A stretch of DNA of 64,000 bases from Neorhizobium lilium. GTDB taxonomy: Bacteria; Pseudomonadota; Alphaproteobacteria; Rhizobiales; Rhizobiaceae. Below the pieces are notes generated by a model. The model did not search any database. It was given only the letters and a program-made list of their open reading frames with translations, and was not told where the DNA came from. Numbering within the stretch: position 1 is the stretch's first letter; each line of letters starts with the position of its first letter. Both the position numbers and the translations under genes were made by a program. Shown one piece after another: positions 54,431-63,160 of this stretch. The stretch covers positions 1,026,573 to 1,090,572 of the forward strand of contig NZ_SBIP01000001.1 in assembly GCF_004053875.1 (NCBI RefSeq), in the 5' to 3' direction.

Positions 54431-55287
54431 CGCCGGTTTAATCAGTAACACGCCTTGAACCGAGTTTGCGCGCCTTGCGGCGATAAATGTCGAGGGAGCG
54501 AAGGAGGTATTGCGGCTGGCGGCAACCGTGTCACGCCTGTCCATTTCGTGTCGACCGCATCGGTGGTCGCGCGGCGCGGCTCCAACCCCTCCGTCATCAA
54601 GGAGGACACCCGGCTGACGATCGGCGAGGTGGAAGACACCGGCTACGTTCAAAGCAAATGGGTGGCCGAGGAACTGATGCACGCGGCTGCGGCAAGGGGC
54701 CTGCCCGTGACGATCCATCGTCCCGGTCGCGTCAGCGGGCATGGTCAGACGGGAATCGGCAGCACCAGCATCGGCTTCTGGCATTTCATCCGATCGATGC
54801 TTCTGCTTCAGGCGGCACCGGACCTCCGGTCGGACCGATTGACCCTCGCGCCCGTCGACGATGTGGCACAAGCGCTGGCCGCGCTGATAGAACGCGGAGA
54901 ACCCGGCGCGACTTATCATCTGTCCAATCGGATGCAGACGAGCATCCGTGCGGTTGTGGAGCGACGCAAAGAGCTGGGCATCATCTGAAGGTCATGCCAT
55001 TTGAGGCCTGGCGCGAGCGTCTGACGAGGGCAGCGGAGGAAAGAGCCAGACAGGGCGACCCACTCCTTGTCCTCCATCCTGCTCCTGACAGATCATCTCG
55101 ACAAGTACGATGGCTTGGAGGTGAAATCGGCTCTAGATCAGCAGAGGATCGAGGCTGCATTGGCCGGGACTGGATTTGCGCCGCAGCCGATTACCGACGC
55201 AGTGCTCGTCGCTACGTCGATTATTACATGAAGGTCGGCTTCTTTCCCGCTGTAGACGGGCAACACAGATCGGCCGCCGGTGTTTAA
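54431..55287 (+). pseudogene. NRPS terminal thioester-reductase domain relic
   Basis: Frames in order give TEFARLAAINVEGAKEVLRL, then VTPVHFVSTASVVARRGSNP, GYVQSKWVAEELMHAAAARG with the YxxxK pair, LPVTIHRPGRVSGH and LTLAPVDDVAQALAAL. Later frames give YHLSNRMQTSIRAVV, MPFEAWRERLTRAAEERARQ and VDYYMKVGFFPAV. This is the C-terminal reductase (extended SDR) domain that releases the product of nonribosomal peptide synthetases as aldehyde or alcohol. At least three frameshifts (near 54520, 54985 and 55080-55200) and the absence of the rest of the synthetase show decay. It sits next to a broken phosphopantetheinyl transferase and siderophore uptake genes. Confidence 0.72.
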
Positions 55288-55349
55288 CCGACAAGGCCGA
55301 CCGACACTCAAATCCCTGTGCCGCCAGTATTCGCTGGCGACACGAAATC

Positions 55350-56089
55350 TCAGCGAAAAGAATGCAGCGTGCCGCGCTCGATTATCGCCCAGGTTTTGAC
55401 GAACTCTCCGCCGATCTCGAACTGGATCAAGATCTCCTGATTGCGAGGAATGGCATCATGCAGCGCGTGCACCATGGATAATGACAGAGTCTCGTCGCCG
55501 CGAATTCCGTTGAAGACAACCGCATCGAATCTGAGAAACTCCAGGACGATCGGGTATAGTGCCTTGTACAGGGTTTCCTTGGCTGAAAAAATCAGCGCCG
55601 CAAGTATCGGGGCATCAAACATCGTCTGCCGAAAAATCCGATCTCGCTCTTCGGCGTTCAGGGCTTCCTGCAAAATTGCCTGCAATGAAGCACCTGCCGG
55701 CACCTTTTCGATATCAATGCCAACCAGCGTTGCGTCGTCGGCGACGACAAGGCGGGCACATTTGCCCTGCGAATGGCTGATCGAACCCGATACTCCGCTT
55801 GGCCAAATGGGAGCACCCCATTCTCCGATGGCTATCGAAGCACTCGGATGATGCAATATCTCCAGAGCGGTACGAGCAAGAACACGGCCGGCAAGAAACT
55901 CGCTTGGCGTTTTGGAACCGCGTTGATCAGTTTGTGAGGAAAGTCGATATCATAGGCATCGAACAAAGACCGATCGTAGAGCTCAACCGCATAGTGTGCT
56001 TCCAGTTTGACAAGCTCATCTGCCCTCTCGCTCAATATCGCGATCTCGCCGAGGAAAGCACGCGGCTGCTCGGTCAAAAAAGATGGCAA
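55350..56089 (-). pseudogene. Sfp/EntD-type 4'-phosphopantetheinyl transferase, frameshifted
   Basis: The N-terminal part (from about 56089) reads DAYDIDFPHKLINAVPKRQA. At about 55890 the frame changes by one base, after which FLAGRVLARTALEILHHPSA, VSGSISHSQGKCARLVV, LVGIDIEKV with the metal-binding D, and LIFSAKETLYKALYP with the E/K motif follow to 55350. The whole length of about 240 residues is covered with a single shift, so it is a recent pseudogene or a sequencing error. These enzymes attach the phosphopantetheine arm to carrier domains of NRPS, and the neighbouring NRPS reductase relic fits. Confidence 0.75.
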
Positions 56090-56188
56090 TCAGGCATATG
56101 AGATCAAGAGAGCGCTCGATTCAACTCAACGATCAAGATACCGAAGCAATAAACGGCATATTGCCACAGAGCTGTATTCGGTAGGTTA

Positions 56189-56839
56189 CTACATATTACC
56201 CCCACTCACGCCATTGATGAGCCAATGCCAAGTCCTGTCAAAATGTGCTTCAATATTCCGGCGCGAGTCAAACTCATTGCTTCCTATCAGTGCCGCGGTC
56301 GTCGGCAACACGACCATACAGTGAATGAGATGATGAGCGATCTCGGTAGCATCGCCAGCGCCGATGGCACCGAAGTCTTGCGCCTCGCCAACCGTCTCAA
56401 TCAGCTTGACCATGATCGGATCTGGCTGCGGCGGTATCGGCCCGTTCTTCTCGAAAACAACGGCTTCACTGAAGGTGATACGCTTCAATGCGATGAGTTC
56501 CGGCTCCATATTCACGTGCAAGAGTTCGAGCATCAGTGATCGGAGCCGCTCAAGTGAGTTCCCGCTTGCCGCGGGCATCTTCTCGATCTTGGCAGTCGCG
56601 CACTGATGTGCGTGTTCGACGACCGCTTCGAACAGGGCCACTTTCGACGGGTAGCGGCGATACACGGTGTCCTTGCCAGCTCCGCAATGCGACGCGACCT
56701 GTTCCATCGACGTGCCCGCAAATCCCCTGCTGGCAAAAAGTGCGGTAGCCGCCTCTATAATTCTCTTTGCCGCTGCATCCTGTTTCGCTTTAGGGGGCCG
56801 ACCCACTCGGGTCATCGTACGTACGTTTTCAGATGCCAT
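56189..56839 (-). CDS. TetR-family regulator next to siderophore uptake genes
   Basis: About 216 residues. The N-terminal region VGRPPKAKQDAAAKRIIEAA, ALFASRGFAGTSMEQVASHC and GAGKDTVYRRYPSKVALFEA is a TetR helix-turn-helix. The C-terminal domain (about residues 85-205) is of the TetR_C type that binds unknown ligands. ATG 56839 has GGAGAAAAAG upstream. It is divergent from the TonB receptor gene across 158 bases. A CGTACGTACG palindrome lies in its first codons. Its target could be the receptor operon, which also carries a RirA-like box. Confidence 0.83.
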   Translation of the reverse strand: MASENVRTMTRVGRPPKAKQDAAAKRIIEAATALFASRGFAGTSMEQVASHCGAGKDTVYRRYPSKVALFEAVVEHAHQCATAKIEKMPAASGNSLERLRSLMLELLHVNMEPELIALKRITFSEAVVFEKNGPIPPQPDPIMVKLIETVGEAQDFGAIGAGDATEIAHHLIHCMVVLPTTAALIGSNEFDSRRNIEAHFDRTWHWLINGVSGGNM

Positions 56840-56906
56840 CTTTTTCTCCGACTGTCCTAGGCTCGTCCCGTCTCAACACCGAGGGTTTGTTTGCCAGCAT
56901 GAAAGC

Positions 56907-56921
56907 TGACGAAACCGCTCA
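56907..56921. promoter_or_regulatory. Candidate iron-responsive (RirA-type TGA-N9-TCA) box
   Basis: TGACGAAACCGCTCA matches the rhizobial iron-responsive operator core TGA-N9-TCA. It lies in the tetR/TonB-receptor gap, 76 bases before the receptor start. The match is six fixed bases, so chance occurrence is possible, but the place is right for iron control of a siderophore receptor. Confidence 0.45.
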
Positions 56922-56997
56922 TATTTACTGGACAGGACGATCCCGTTTGATTTAATAGCCTACCAGATACTGCAAGCTGCGACCATGGGGGCGTTTC

Positions 56998-59148
56998 GTG
57001 AAGTACAGCATTTCCCTAAAACAGATACTGACGGCATCGACCTTTCTCCTCTTCGTCAACCAAGCCTGGGCTCAAGATCAGGTCACGCAATTAGCGCCCA
57101 TCATAATCTATGGTGATGGAGCCACCAACGACACGTCCGGTAGTGTTCTCGTCAAATCTGCCCGATCCGCTACCAAGACCGTGACGCCCGTCGCAGAGAC
57201 GCCGCAATCCATAACGACCATCACGCGCAAACAGATAGACGACCAGAACCCCCAAACAGTGAGTGAGGCGCTGCGTTATACGGCCGGCGTCCTTTCCGAT
57301 CGGGATTCGAATTCGCGCTATGATTCGGTGTTTCTCCGGGGCTTCGGCGCATTCGGCACTGCCACGAACTATGTCAGCTATCTCGATGGCCTGAAGTTGC
57401 AGCGAGGACAGGCCTTCGCCACTCCGTCCATAGATCCGTTCTTCCTGGATCATGTGGACGTCCTGAAGGGGCCGTCTGCCCTTTTGTATGGGCAGATCAG
57501 CCCCGGCGGCCTCGTCAATCAGGTTAGCCGAGAGCCATCCGAGGTCCAATCAAATGAGGTCCGACTTGAGGTCGGATCGGACGGGCGGGTTCAGAGCGGA
57601 CTTTACTCCACCGGACCTCTCACCTCCGATGGCACGGTGCAGTACGGGCTTGGGGTCATCGGCCGGTCCTCGGGCACGCGCTATGACGATGTCGACGAGC
57701 AGCGCCTTGGCGTGACGCCATCGCTGAAGTGGGAGCCGGACGCAGACACGTCGCTGGTGATCTCCGGCTATTATCAACGGGATCCGGAAGGCGGCTATTT
57801 TAATTCCCTGTATCCGAAGTTTCTGGCTCCTGCAGGCTATGCCGGTTTCCTGTGTCGCGATCTCAATGTTGGTGATCCAAACTATGACGCTTTCGAGCGC
57901 ACCCAATACGGCGTTGGCTATAGGTTTGAACACAGTTTTGATGAACAGGTCACCGTACGTTCAAACTTCCGATATTCGGGCGTTGAAACTGACATGCAAT
58001 CGCTCCAGATGAACGGCCCGATGTCGGCAACCGGTCTTATCCCTCGCTGGGCTGTGCATTCCATTGAAGAAGCGAGTGGTTTTTCGTTCGATAATCAGGC
58101 GGAGTTCAACTTCGAGACTGGCACCGCGCGTCATACACTTCTTGCAGGCCTCGACATCCAGCGCTCCAGCAGCAGTTGGGAGTATATGCTGGGTGGCGCG
58201 ACGTCGCTTGATGTCACCAACCCCGTTTATGGTCAGCCGGTCGGCCCGTTCATGACTGCGATCGATAGCGATCAGACGCTTCGCCAGACGGGTATCTACG
58301 TTCAGGACCAGATTGAAATCGGCAGCCTGCGCGGTGTCTTCGGTGTCCGGCACGACTGGGCAAACCAGGATACGGATAATCGCCTCACCGGCACGTCAAT
58401 CGAGCGATCTGACAGTGCGATGAGCTATCGAGCGGGCCTGCTCTATTTATTCGATAACGGCATAGCGCCCTACGTCAGCTACTCCACCTCATTCGAGCCG
58501 TCGACCAGCGTGGGAGCCAGCGGCAGTCCGTTAAAACCGACGGAAGCGCAACAATACGAGGTGGGTATCAAATATCAGCCAGCAGGGCTGGACGCCGTCT
58601 TTACCCTATCTGCCTTCGACATCCGCCAACAAAACGTCGTTTACTACAATGCTTCAACCGGCTTCAACGAACAGCAGGGCGAGATCCATTCGCGGGGCGT
58701 GGAATTTGAAGCCAGAGGTAACCTCACCAGCAATCTTGAACTGATTGCCGCAATGTCTCTGCTCGACACGGAAGTTTCCGAATCCAACATCGCGTCGATC
58801 GTTGGCAACCGTCCGCAGGCCGTACCGCGCTACTACGGTTCGCTCTGGGCAAACTATACTATGGACACCGGCGCGCTGGAAGGTTTGAGCATTGGCGGGG
58901 GCCTACGCTTCGTCGGGTCCAGCTACAGCAATGACGCGAATACGGTGAAGGCGGATGGCTACACGCTGCTCGACGCAGCGCTCCGCTACGATTTCGGAGC
59001 GAAGAACCCAAGCCTGAAAGGGCTTCAGGCAACGCTCAATGTCACTAACCTGCTCGACAAGGAATACTATTCCTCCTGCAGTTCCGAATATTATTGCCAG
59101 TACGGGAACGGTCGGACAGTCCTGGCCGGCCTGAGATACAAGTGGTGA
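56998..59148 (+). CDS. TonB-dependent siderophore receptor
   Basis: About 716 residues starting at GTG 56998. A signal peptide (KYSISLKQILTASTFLLFVN, cleavage near AWA) precedes the TonB box/plug region (TKTVTPVAETPQSITTITRK, DDQNPQTVSEALRYTAGVLS, VLKGPSALLYGQISPGGLVN). The 22-strand barrel follows and ends with the outer-membrane signature GLRYKW with an aromatic last residue. It imports ferric siderophore across the outer membrane with TonB energy. The plug DRDSNSRYDSVFLRG motif is typical of hydroxamate/FhuA-FoxA-like receptors. It is followed after seven bases by the binding-protein gene, so the operon is receptor, binding protein, reductase. Confidence 0.9.
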   Translation: MKYSISLKQILTASTFLLFVNQAWAQDQVTQLAPIIIYGDGATNDTSGSVLVKSARSATKTVTPVAETPQSITTITRKQIDDQNPQTVSEALRYTAGVLSDRDSNSRYDSVFLRGFGAFGTATNYVSYLDGLKLQRGQAFATPSIDPFFLDHVDVLKGPSALLYGQISPGGLVNQVSREPSEVQSNEVRLEVGSDGRVQSGLYSTGPLTSDGTVQYGLGVIGRSSGTRYDDVDEQRLGVTPSLKWEPDADTSLVISGYYQRDPEGGYFNSLYPKFLAPAGYAGFLCRDLNVGDPNYDAFERTQYGVGYRFEHSFDEQVTVRSNFRYSGVETDMQSLQMNGPMSATGLIPRWAVHSIEEASGFSFDNQAEFNFETGTARHTLLAGLDIQRSSSSWEYMLGGATSLDVTNPVYGQPVGPFMTAIDSDQTLRQTGIYVQDQIEIGSLRGVFGVRHDWANQDTDNRLTGTSIERSDSAMSYRAGLLYLFDNGIAPYVSYSTSFEPSTSVGASGSPLKPTEAQQYEVGIKYQPAGLDAVFTLSAFDIRQQNVVYYNASTGFNEQQGEIHSRGVEFEARGNLTSNLELIAAMSLLDTEVSESNIASIVGNRPQAVPRYYGSLWANYTMDTGALEGLSIGGGLRFVGSSYSNDANTVKADGYTLLDAALRYDFGAKNPSLKGLQATLNVTNLLDKEYYSSCSSEYYCQYGNGRTVLAGLRYKW

Positions 59149-59155
59149 GGCGGCA

Positions 59156-60283
59156 GTGACTTTAACAAGACGCCGTTTTTGCACCTCCATCGCGGCCGCG
59201 GGCATCCTTTCGGGGATCCGACCTGTGGCGGCGGAGGAACAATCACTGACAGTAACGGACATGGCTGGGCGCGAGGTGCGACTTCCCGCGCTGCCAAAAC
59301 GGATCATACTTCTTGAGGCACACGATCTCCTAACCATGTCCCTCCTTCATGCCGATCCCGCCTCGCTCGTCGTCGGCTGGGCGGCTGTCGATCGGATCGA
59401 TAGCGAGAGGCTGCAAGAGCGCCTGCTCAACGGCCATCCCGTCAGCACCGTCGGCAAGCAGTCTCCCGATACAGTTTCACTGGAAGGGTTGATCGGCCTC
59501 GCGCCAGACCTCATTGTCACGACAGCCTTCATGACGCCGCAGGGTGACGCCGATCCAATGGTGGAAAGGCTGAAGCAATTCGGTATTCCGGTGGTTTACA
59601 GCGATGCATCGAGCAATGCCATTGCCGGCGCGCAGGCCGCCGATCCTGTTTCCGAACTCAAGAACTCGATGAAAATGTGGGGCATACTCCTCGGCGCATC
59701 GGCAAAGGCAAATGCGTTCGCCTCCTTCTTTGAACGAGAGTTGGCAGGGATAACGGCACGCCTTGCAGGCACGACACCGGTCACAACCTATCTGGAGATC
59801 CAGTCCACCCTTGACGATTGCTGCTGGGCGGCAGGGCGGAAGGTCTGGGGCGATCTTCTGGCACTTGCCGGCGGACAACCCTTACCAGGCGTGACCGCAT
59901 CTTGGTTTGAAAAGCTCTCGCTCGAATATCTGCTGTCCACGCCACACGACGTCTACATCGCCTCTGGTGGTGGATGGGCATCGGGCAGCCGGCCCGCGAT
60001 CGGGCCCGGTATCGACCCCGCCCGCGGCCGGCAAGGTTTACAGCGCCTAGTCGACGGAAGGCCTGCCTTCGACCATTTGCCAAGCGTTCGCGCGAAGCGC
60101 GTTCATGGGATATGGACCGGGCTGATCACCAATCTTCCGCTCAACATCCTGTTCGTAGCCCAAACCGCAAAATGGCTGCACCCCGAACAATGCGTCGATC
60201 TTGACGCTGCGGCCATCCTCGATCGTATCAACCGCGATTTCGCGGCATTCCCCGTCGAGGGACCATTGTGGGCCTCGATCTGA
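59156..60283 (+). CDS. Periplasmic iron-siderophore binding protein
   Basis: About 375 residues starting at GTG 59156. The N-terminus carries a Tat-type signal (TLTRRRFCTSIAAAGILSGI). The class III binding-protein fold shows in SLTVTDMAGREVRLPALPKR, PDLIVTTAFMTPQGDADPMV and DVYIASGGGWAS. The family is FhuD/FepB-like. It would hand the ferric siderophore to an ABC importer, but no permease or ATPase gene of that type lies in the window, so the partners must be encoded elsewhere or are lost. It is coupled to the receptor gene by a seven-base gap. Confidence 0.85.
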   Translation: MTLTRRRFCTSIAAAGILSGIRPVAAEEQSLTVTDMAGREVRLPALPKRIILLEAHDLLTMSLLHADPASLVVGWAAVDRIDSERLQERLLNGHPVSTVGKQSPDTVSLEGLIGLAPDLIVTTAFMTPQGDADPMVERLKQFGIPVVYSDASSNAIAGAQAADPVSELKNSMKMWGILLGASAKANAFASFFERELAGITARLAGTTPVTTYLEIQSTLDDCCWAAGRKVWGDLLALAGGQPLPGVTASWFEKLSLEYLLSTPHDVYIASGGGWASGSRPAIGPGIDPARGRQGLQRLVDGRPAFDHLPSVRAKRVHGIWTGLITNLPLNILFVAQTAKWLHPEQCVDLDAAAILDRINRDFAAFPVEGPLWASI

Positions 60284-60301
60284 ATTCAAGGAGAAATCCG
60301 G

Positions 60302-61423
60302 ATGTCACCGATCATCAACAAACGATATCGCGCAAGCGCCATGGTGAAGTTTGCGAACATCAGGGAATACGTCGAGCCGATCGTCGAATCGATCGCGACC
60401 CACGACATGACTGTTGAAGAAGCAGATGGAGTTCATAATATCCGCTCACCGTTCGGCGATGCCACGTTCGAAGCGACCGCAAACGGCTTCAAGCTGACGG
60501 CCGAATCCACGGACGCTGGCGGTCTCAATAGGCTTAAGCATGCGCTCGTCGGGCCGATCGGCTTCATCGCTGCCCGTGAAAAGCTGGAAATCCAGTGGGA
60601 AGGGGATTATGCTGAACCGGCTCTACCCGCCGATCTGCGCATCCTGCATGTGAAATCCGTAGAAGACATTGCTCCGCGCTTCCGCCGGCTAGTGTTCCGG
60701 GGGAAGAACCTGGAACGGTACGATCGCGACGACCAGTTCCAATGTCGACTCATTTTCCAGCCGCGTGGCACAGCCCAACCGCGATGGCCGATGCTTGACT
60801 ACCGAGGCCATGTCGTATGGCCGGATGACAAAGCTGTTCCTACACGGGTCTACACGATCCGGCATATTGATGCCGCAAGCCAGGAAATCACGATCGACTT
60901 TGCACTTCACGCCAACCCCGGTCCGGCAACCCGTTGGGCCATGGACGCGCGGTCGGGTGATCTTGCAGGTATCCTCGGTCCGGCCGCCAATGGTCCCAAA
61001 GCCGCAGAGTTCTACGTCCTGGTCGGCGATGAAACCGCTTTTCCGGGTATAGCAAGGATCCTTGAGAACCTGCCCGTCACCGCGACCGGCCATGCGTTCA
61101 TCGAGGTGGACACGAAAACAGACGAGTTACCACTTCGCTGCCCTATGGGCCTGAAGGTCGTCTGGCTGCATCGCAAGGGCGCTGACGCCGGCACGACGAC
61201 GTTGCTGGTGGATGCCGTACGCTCAGTGAAATGGCCTGAGAAGCTCGATACGGTCTTTGTCTGGGGCGGATGCGAGCACCGGGCGTTCAGTGCTATTCAT
61301 CGGTACCTGAAGAAGGATATCGGGCTTTCCCGCGATCGCTTCGTGCTCTACTCGCAATGGCACAAGCATCTCAGCGAAGAAGAAATCATAACCACAGGAG
61401 CAGAGGCATATTTGCCGCAGTGA
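60302..61423 (+). CDS. Siderophore-interacting (ferric-siderophore reductase) protein with DUF2218
   Basis: About 373 residues. The first 110 carry a DUF2218 domain (ANIREYVEPIVESIATHDMT, HALVGPIGFIAAREKLEIQW). From about residue 115 is the SIP/ViuB FAD-binding reductase: VEDIAPRFRRLVFRG, the FAD motif TRVYTIRHIDAASQEI, ARSGDLAGILGP and the C-terminal VFVWGGCEHRAFSAIHRYLK with RFVLYSQWHKHLSEEE. It reduces ferric siderophore to release iron in the cytoplasm using NAD(P)H. ATG 60302 has AAGGAG nine bases upstream. Last gene of the uptake operon. Confidence 0.88.
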   Translation: MSPIINKRYRASAMVKFANIREYVEPIVESIATHDMTVEEADGVHNIRSPFGDATFEATANGFKLTAESTDAGGLNRLKHALVGPIGFIAAREKLEIQWEGDYAEPALPADLRILHVKSVEDIAPRFRRLVFRGKNLERYDRDDQFQCRLIFQPRGTAQPRWPMLDYRGHVVWPDDKAVPTRVYTIRHIDAASQEITIDFALHANPGPATRWAMDARSGDLAGILGPAANGPKAAEFYVLVGDETAFPGIARILENLPVTATGHAFIEVDTKTDELPLRCPMGLKVVWLHRKGADAGTTTLLVDAVRSVKWPEKLDTVFVWGGCEHRAFSAIHRYLKKDIGLSRDRFVLYSQWHKHLSEEEIITTGAEAYLPQ

Positions 61424-61748
61424 AAGCCCAAAAGCTCTTTCTCGTCTTGAAGAGATTCGAACTCCTGTCGCTATATTCGCTGGGAGCAACTAGTCTTATC
61501 CCAATTTATTCTGTCAATTTGCCGTGCGAGGGAGAAGAAGCGCGTAAGGCTCAAGATCAAAATCCGAATATTCCCGCTCGATCTGTCGCCAGCTGGAAAC
61601 AGACTGCCGAAACCTGGAGCTGGCACAGCAAAAGCGGAAATTGCAGCAGGAGGCGAGATCGTAAGCCCGAGGAGGAGCAGAAGGGTCCGGCACTTTAGCC
61701 TGCTCCCTTCCGAAACAGATGAGGCCTGCCTTGCCAGTGGGCTATCCA
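61424..61748. other. Gap between the siderophore operon and the convergent nucleotidyltransferase gene
   Basis: About 325 bases with no gene I can support. Frames that continue from the end of the SIP gene are read-through only. No T-tailed hairpin was seen. Confidence 0.35.
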
Positions 61749-62810
61749 TTATCTCTTGAGAATGCCAACCATCCGATTGACAGCGCCCCAATATTCCCGG
61801 CGCATGGTTTCGGCTGCCTCTGAGATCGCCTGCTTCCAGGCAGGCCCGCGATCCCAAGCCTCTTCCAAGGCGTCAGCCAGTGAAGGCCCATGGCCTGTGA
61901 CCGGCAGGGCGTCGAATAGCATTCCTGCCTGTCTCATGTCTTTATCCCGTTTTGCCTGGCCGCCAGCGTCATTTTGGCGGCGGCCGGCAATGATGAGCTT
62001 ATGCACTGCGTACCTGGAAGGATCAGGGATGACCACCGAGATACCGGCACCATGTAGCAGAATCGAACGAACGGGATCACGGATCAAAAAGTCCATGAAT
62101 CTTAGCGGTTCGGCCGACGCGCCGCCGAGAGCAGGCATGCTGGCGGGCTTATCCGAATATTCTTCGGCTCCCCTGTTCGTCGTCATAAATTCGACCCTGT
62201 AGCCGGCTTGGTTCCGGAAGGCATGAGATTGAGGGCTACCGCTGATGTGCGGCACAGCCCGGAAAGTTGGATCAAGTCCTTTTAGGAGATCGAGGATCGG
62301 CGGCATTGAATCCGCCACTTCGGCGGAGATCGCAAAATCCTGGGCAAGGTCTGCATCACCTGTTAGGATCGCCGCCGAGGGCAGACGGATGCCGAGATAT
62401 GCCGAGTAGCATTGAAAAGCGACCGTGCCGATGAGAACACCGCGTAGCCGGAACAATCCGGCCTTGGCAAGCGCTTGTACGACATCGCCGGTAAAACGAT
62501 CAGCAGCGATCAAACCGGCTTCGCGCGTCAGCGTGGAAACGAACTTGCGGCGGGCCTTGTAGTCCGACTTCTCACCCTTAAACGTTTCGACCCGTTCTGA
62601 AATCATAGGATCGTCAGCAGGCCCAACATACCGGCGCTTCTGCCCCCCCTGGCCGTCAGGTTGGTCGAAATACCAGTAACGCCGATCATCCACATTCACC
62701 GGCACGAATCTACCCGCCGGAGGGAAGTCCTCCGCCCAATCGTCATCGAACGCCCGTTGTTGAAGCTCTGCGACCATGGTTCGGAACATAAGATCAATCT
62801 GCTTAATCAT
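61749..62810 (-). CDS. GSU2403-type nucleotidyltransferase-fold protein
   Basis: About 353 residues. The middle part FRLRGVLIGTVAFQCYSAYL, then GIRLPSAAILTGDADLAQD, is a nucleotidyltransferase signature (G[ST]..., then D-x-D) of the PF12281/GSU2403 group, related to the minimal nucleotidyltransferases of AbiEii-type toxins. The N-terminal 100 residues (DDWAEDFPPAGRFVPVNVDD, VETFKGEKSDYKARRKFV) are group-specific. The role is not established; toxin-like or mobile-DNA-associated functions are suggested for relatives. The gene follows a promoter region with a near-palindrome (62829-62853) and a small upstream open frame. Confidence 0.72.
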   Translation of the reverse strand: MIKQIDLMFRTMVAELQQRAFDDDWAEDFPPAGRFVPVNVDDRRYWYFDQPDGQGGQKRRYVGPADDPMISERVETFKGEKSDYKARRKFVSTLTREAGLIAADRFTGDVVQALAKAGLFRLRGVLIGTVAFQCYSAYLGIRLPSAAILTGDADLAQDFAISAEVADSMPPILDLLKGLDPTFRAVPHISGSPQSHAFRNQAGYRVEFMTTNRGAEEYSDKPASMPALGGASAEPLRFMDFLIRDPVRSILLHGAGISVVIPDPSRYAVHKLIIAGRRQNDAGGQAKRDKDMRQAGMLFDALPVTGHGPSLADALEEAWDRGPAWKQAISEAAETMRREYWGAVNRMVGILKR

Positions 62811-62828
62811 TACGACCTCTATATCGTT

Positions 62829-62853
62829 TTCGCAACTCTAGTATAGTCGCGAA
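62829..62853. promoter_or_regulatory. Near-palindrome in the nucleotidyltransferase promoter
   Basis: TTCGCAAC-N9-GTCGCGAA, 8-base arms with one mismatch, surrounds TCTAGTATA. On the minus strand this centre reads TATACT, a good -10 hexamer, 30 bases before the nucleotidyltransferase ATG, so a repressor bound here would block the promoter. A second copy of TCTAGTATAG lies at 63101-63110. Confidence 0.45.
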
Positions 62854-63071
62854 CTGTGAGCAAGCCGTGGTCGGTCCGACTCGATGGTACCGCCTCCCTC
62901 TATTCCTCGAACTTGCCACGAATGCTGCGGCATCGGCATTTTAACAAGCTCATCAACAGCAAGTTCGTAAGCGGTTCGAAGGTGAGATTTATCTCCATAA
63001 GGCACCCACGGTGCCCGTAATTGCTTTGGTATATAGCGCCCTGCCAAGGTTTGATCGCCTTCGTTTGACAC
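62838..63071 (-). CDS. Possible small protein upstream of the nucleotidyltransferase
   Basis: A 77-codon frame opening at GTG 63071, with AAGGACGG five bases upstream and a TATACT hexamer (63109-63104) some 33 bases before it. The product (MSNEGDQTLAGRYIPKQLRA...) resembles nothing I know; its second half is less protein-like. Its stop lies inside the repressor-like palindrome of the next gene. If real it might be the partner or antitoxin of the nucleotidyltransferase, but this is only an inference from position. Confidence 0.3.
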   Translation of the reverse strand: MSNEGDQTLAGRYIPKQLRAPWVPYGDKSHLRTAYELAVDELVKMPMPQHSWQVRGIEGGGTIESDRPRLAHSSRLY

Positions 63072-63160
63072 GCAGACCGTCCTTATATTGGTTTTGCGAA
63101 TCTAGTATAGAAACGTCAATCGTGTCACACGCCTTGACGGGATATGAACCGCCGTTATAA

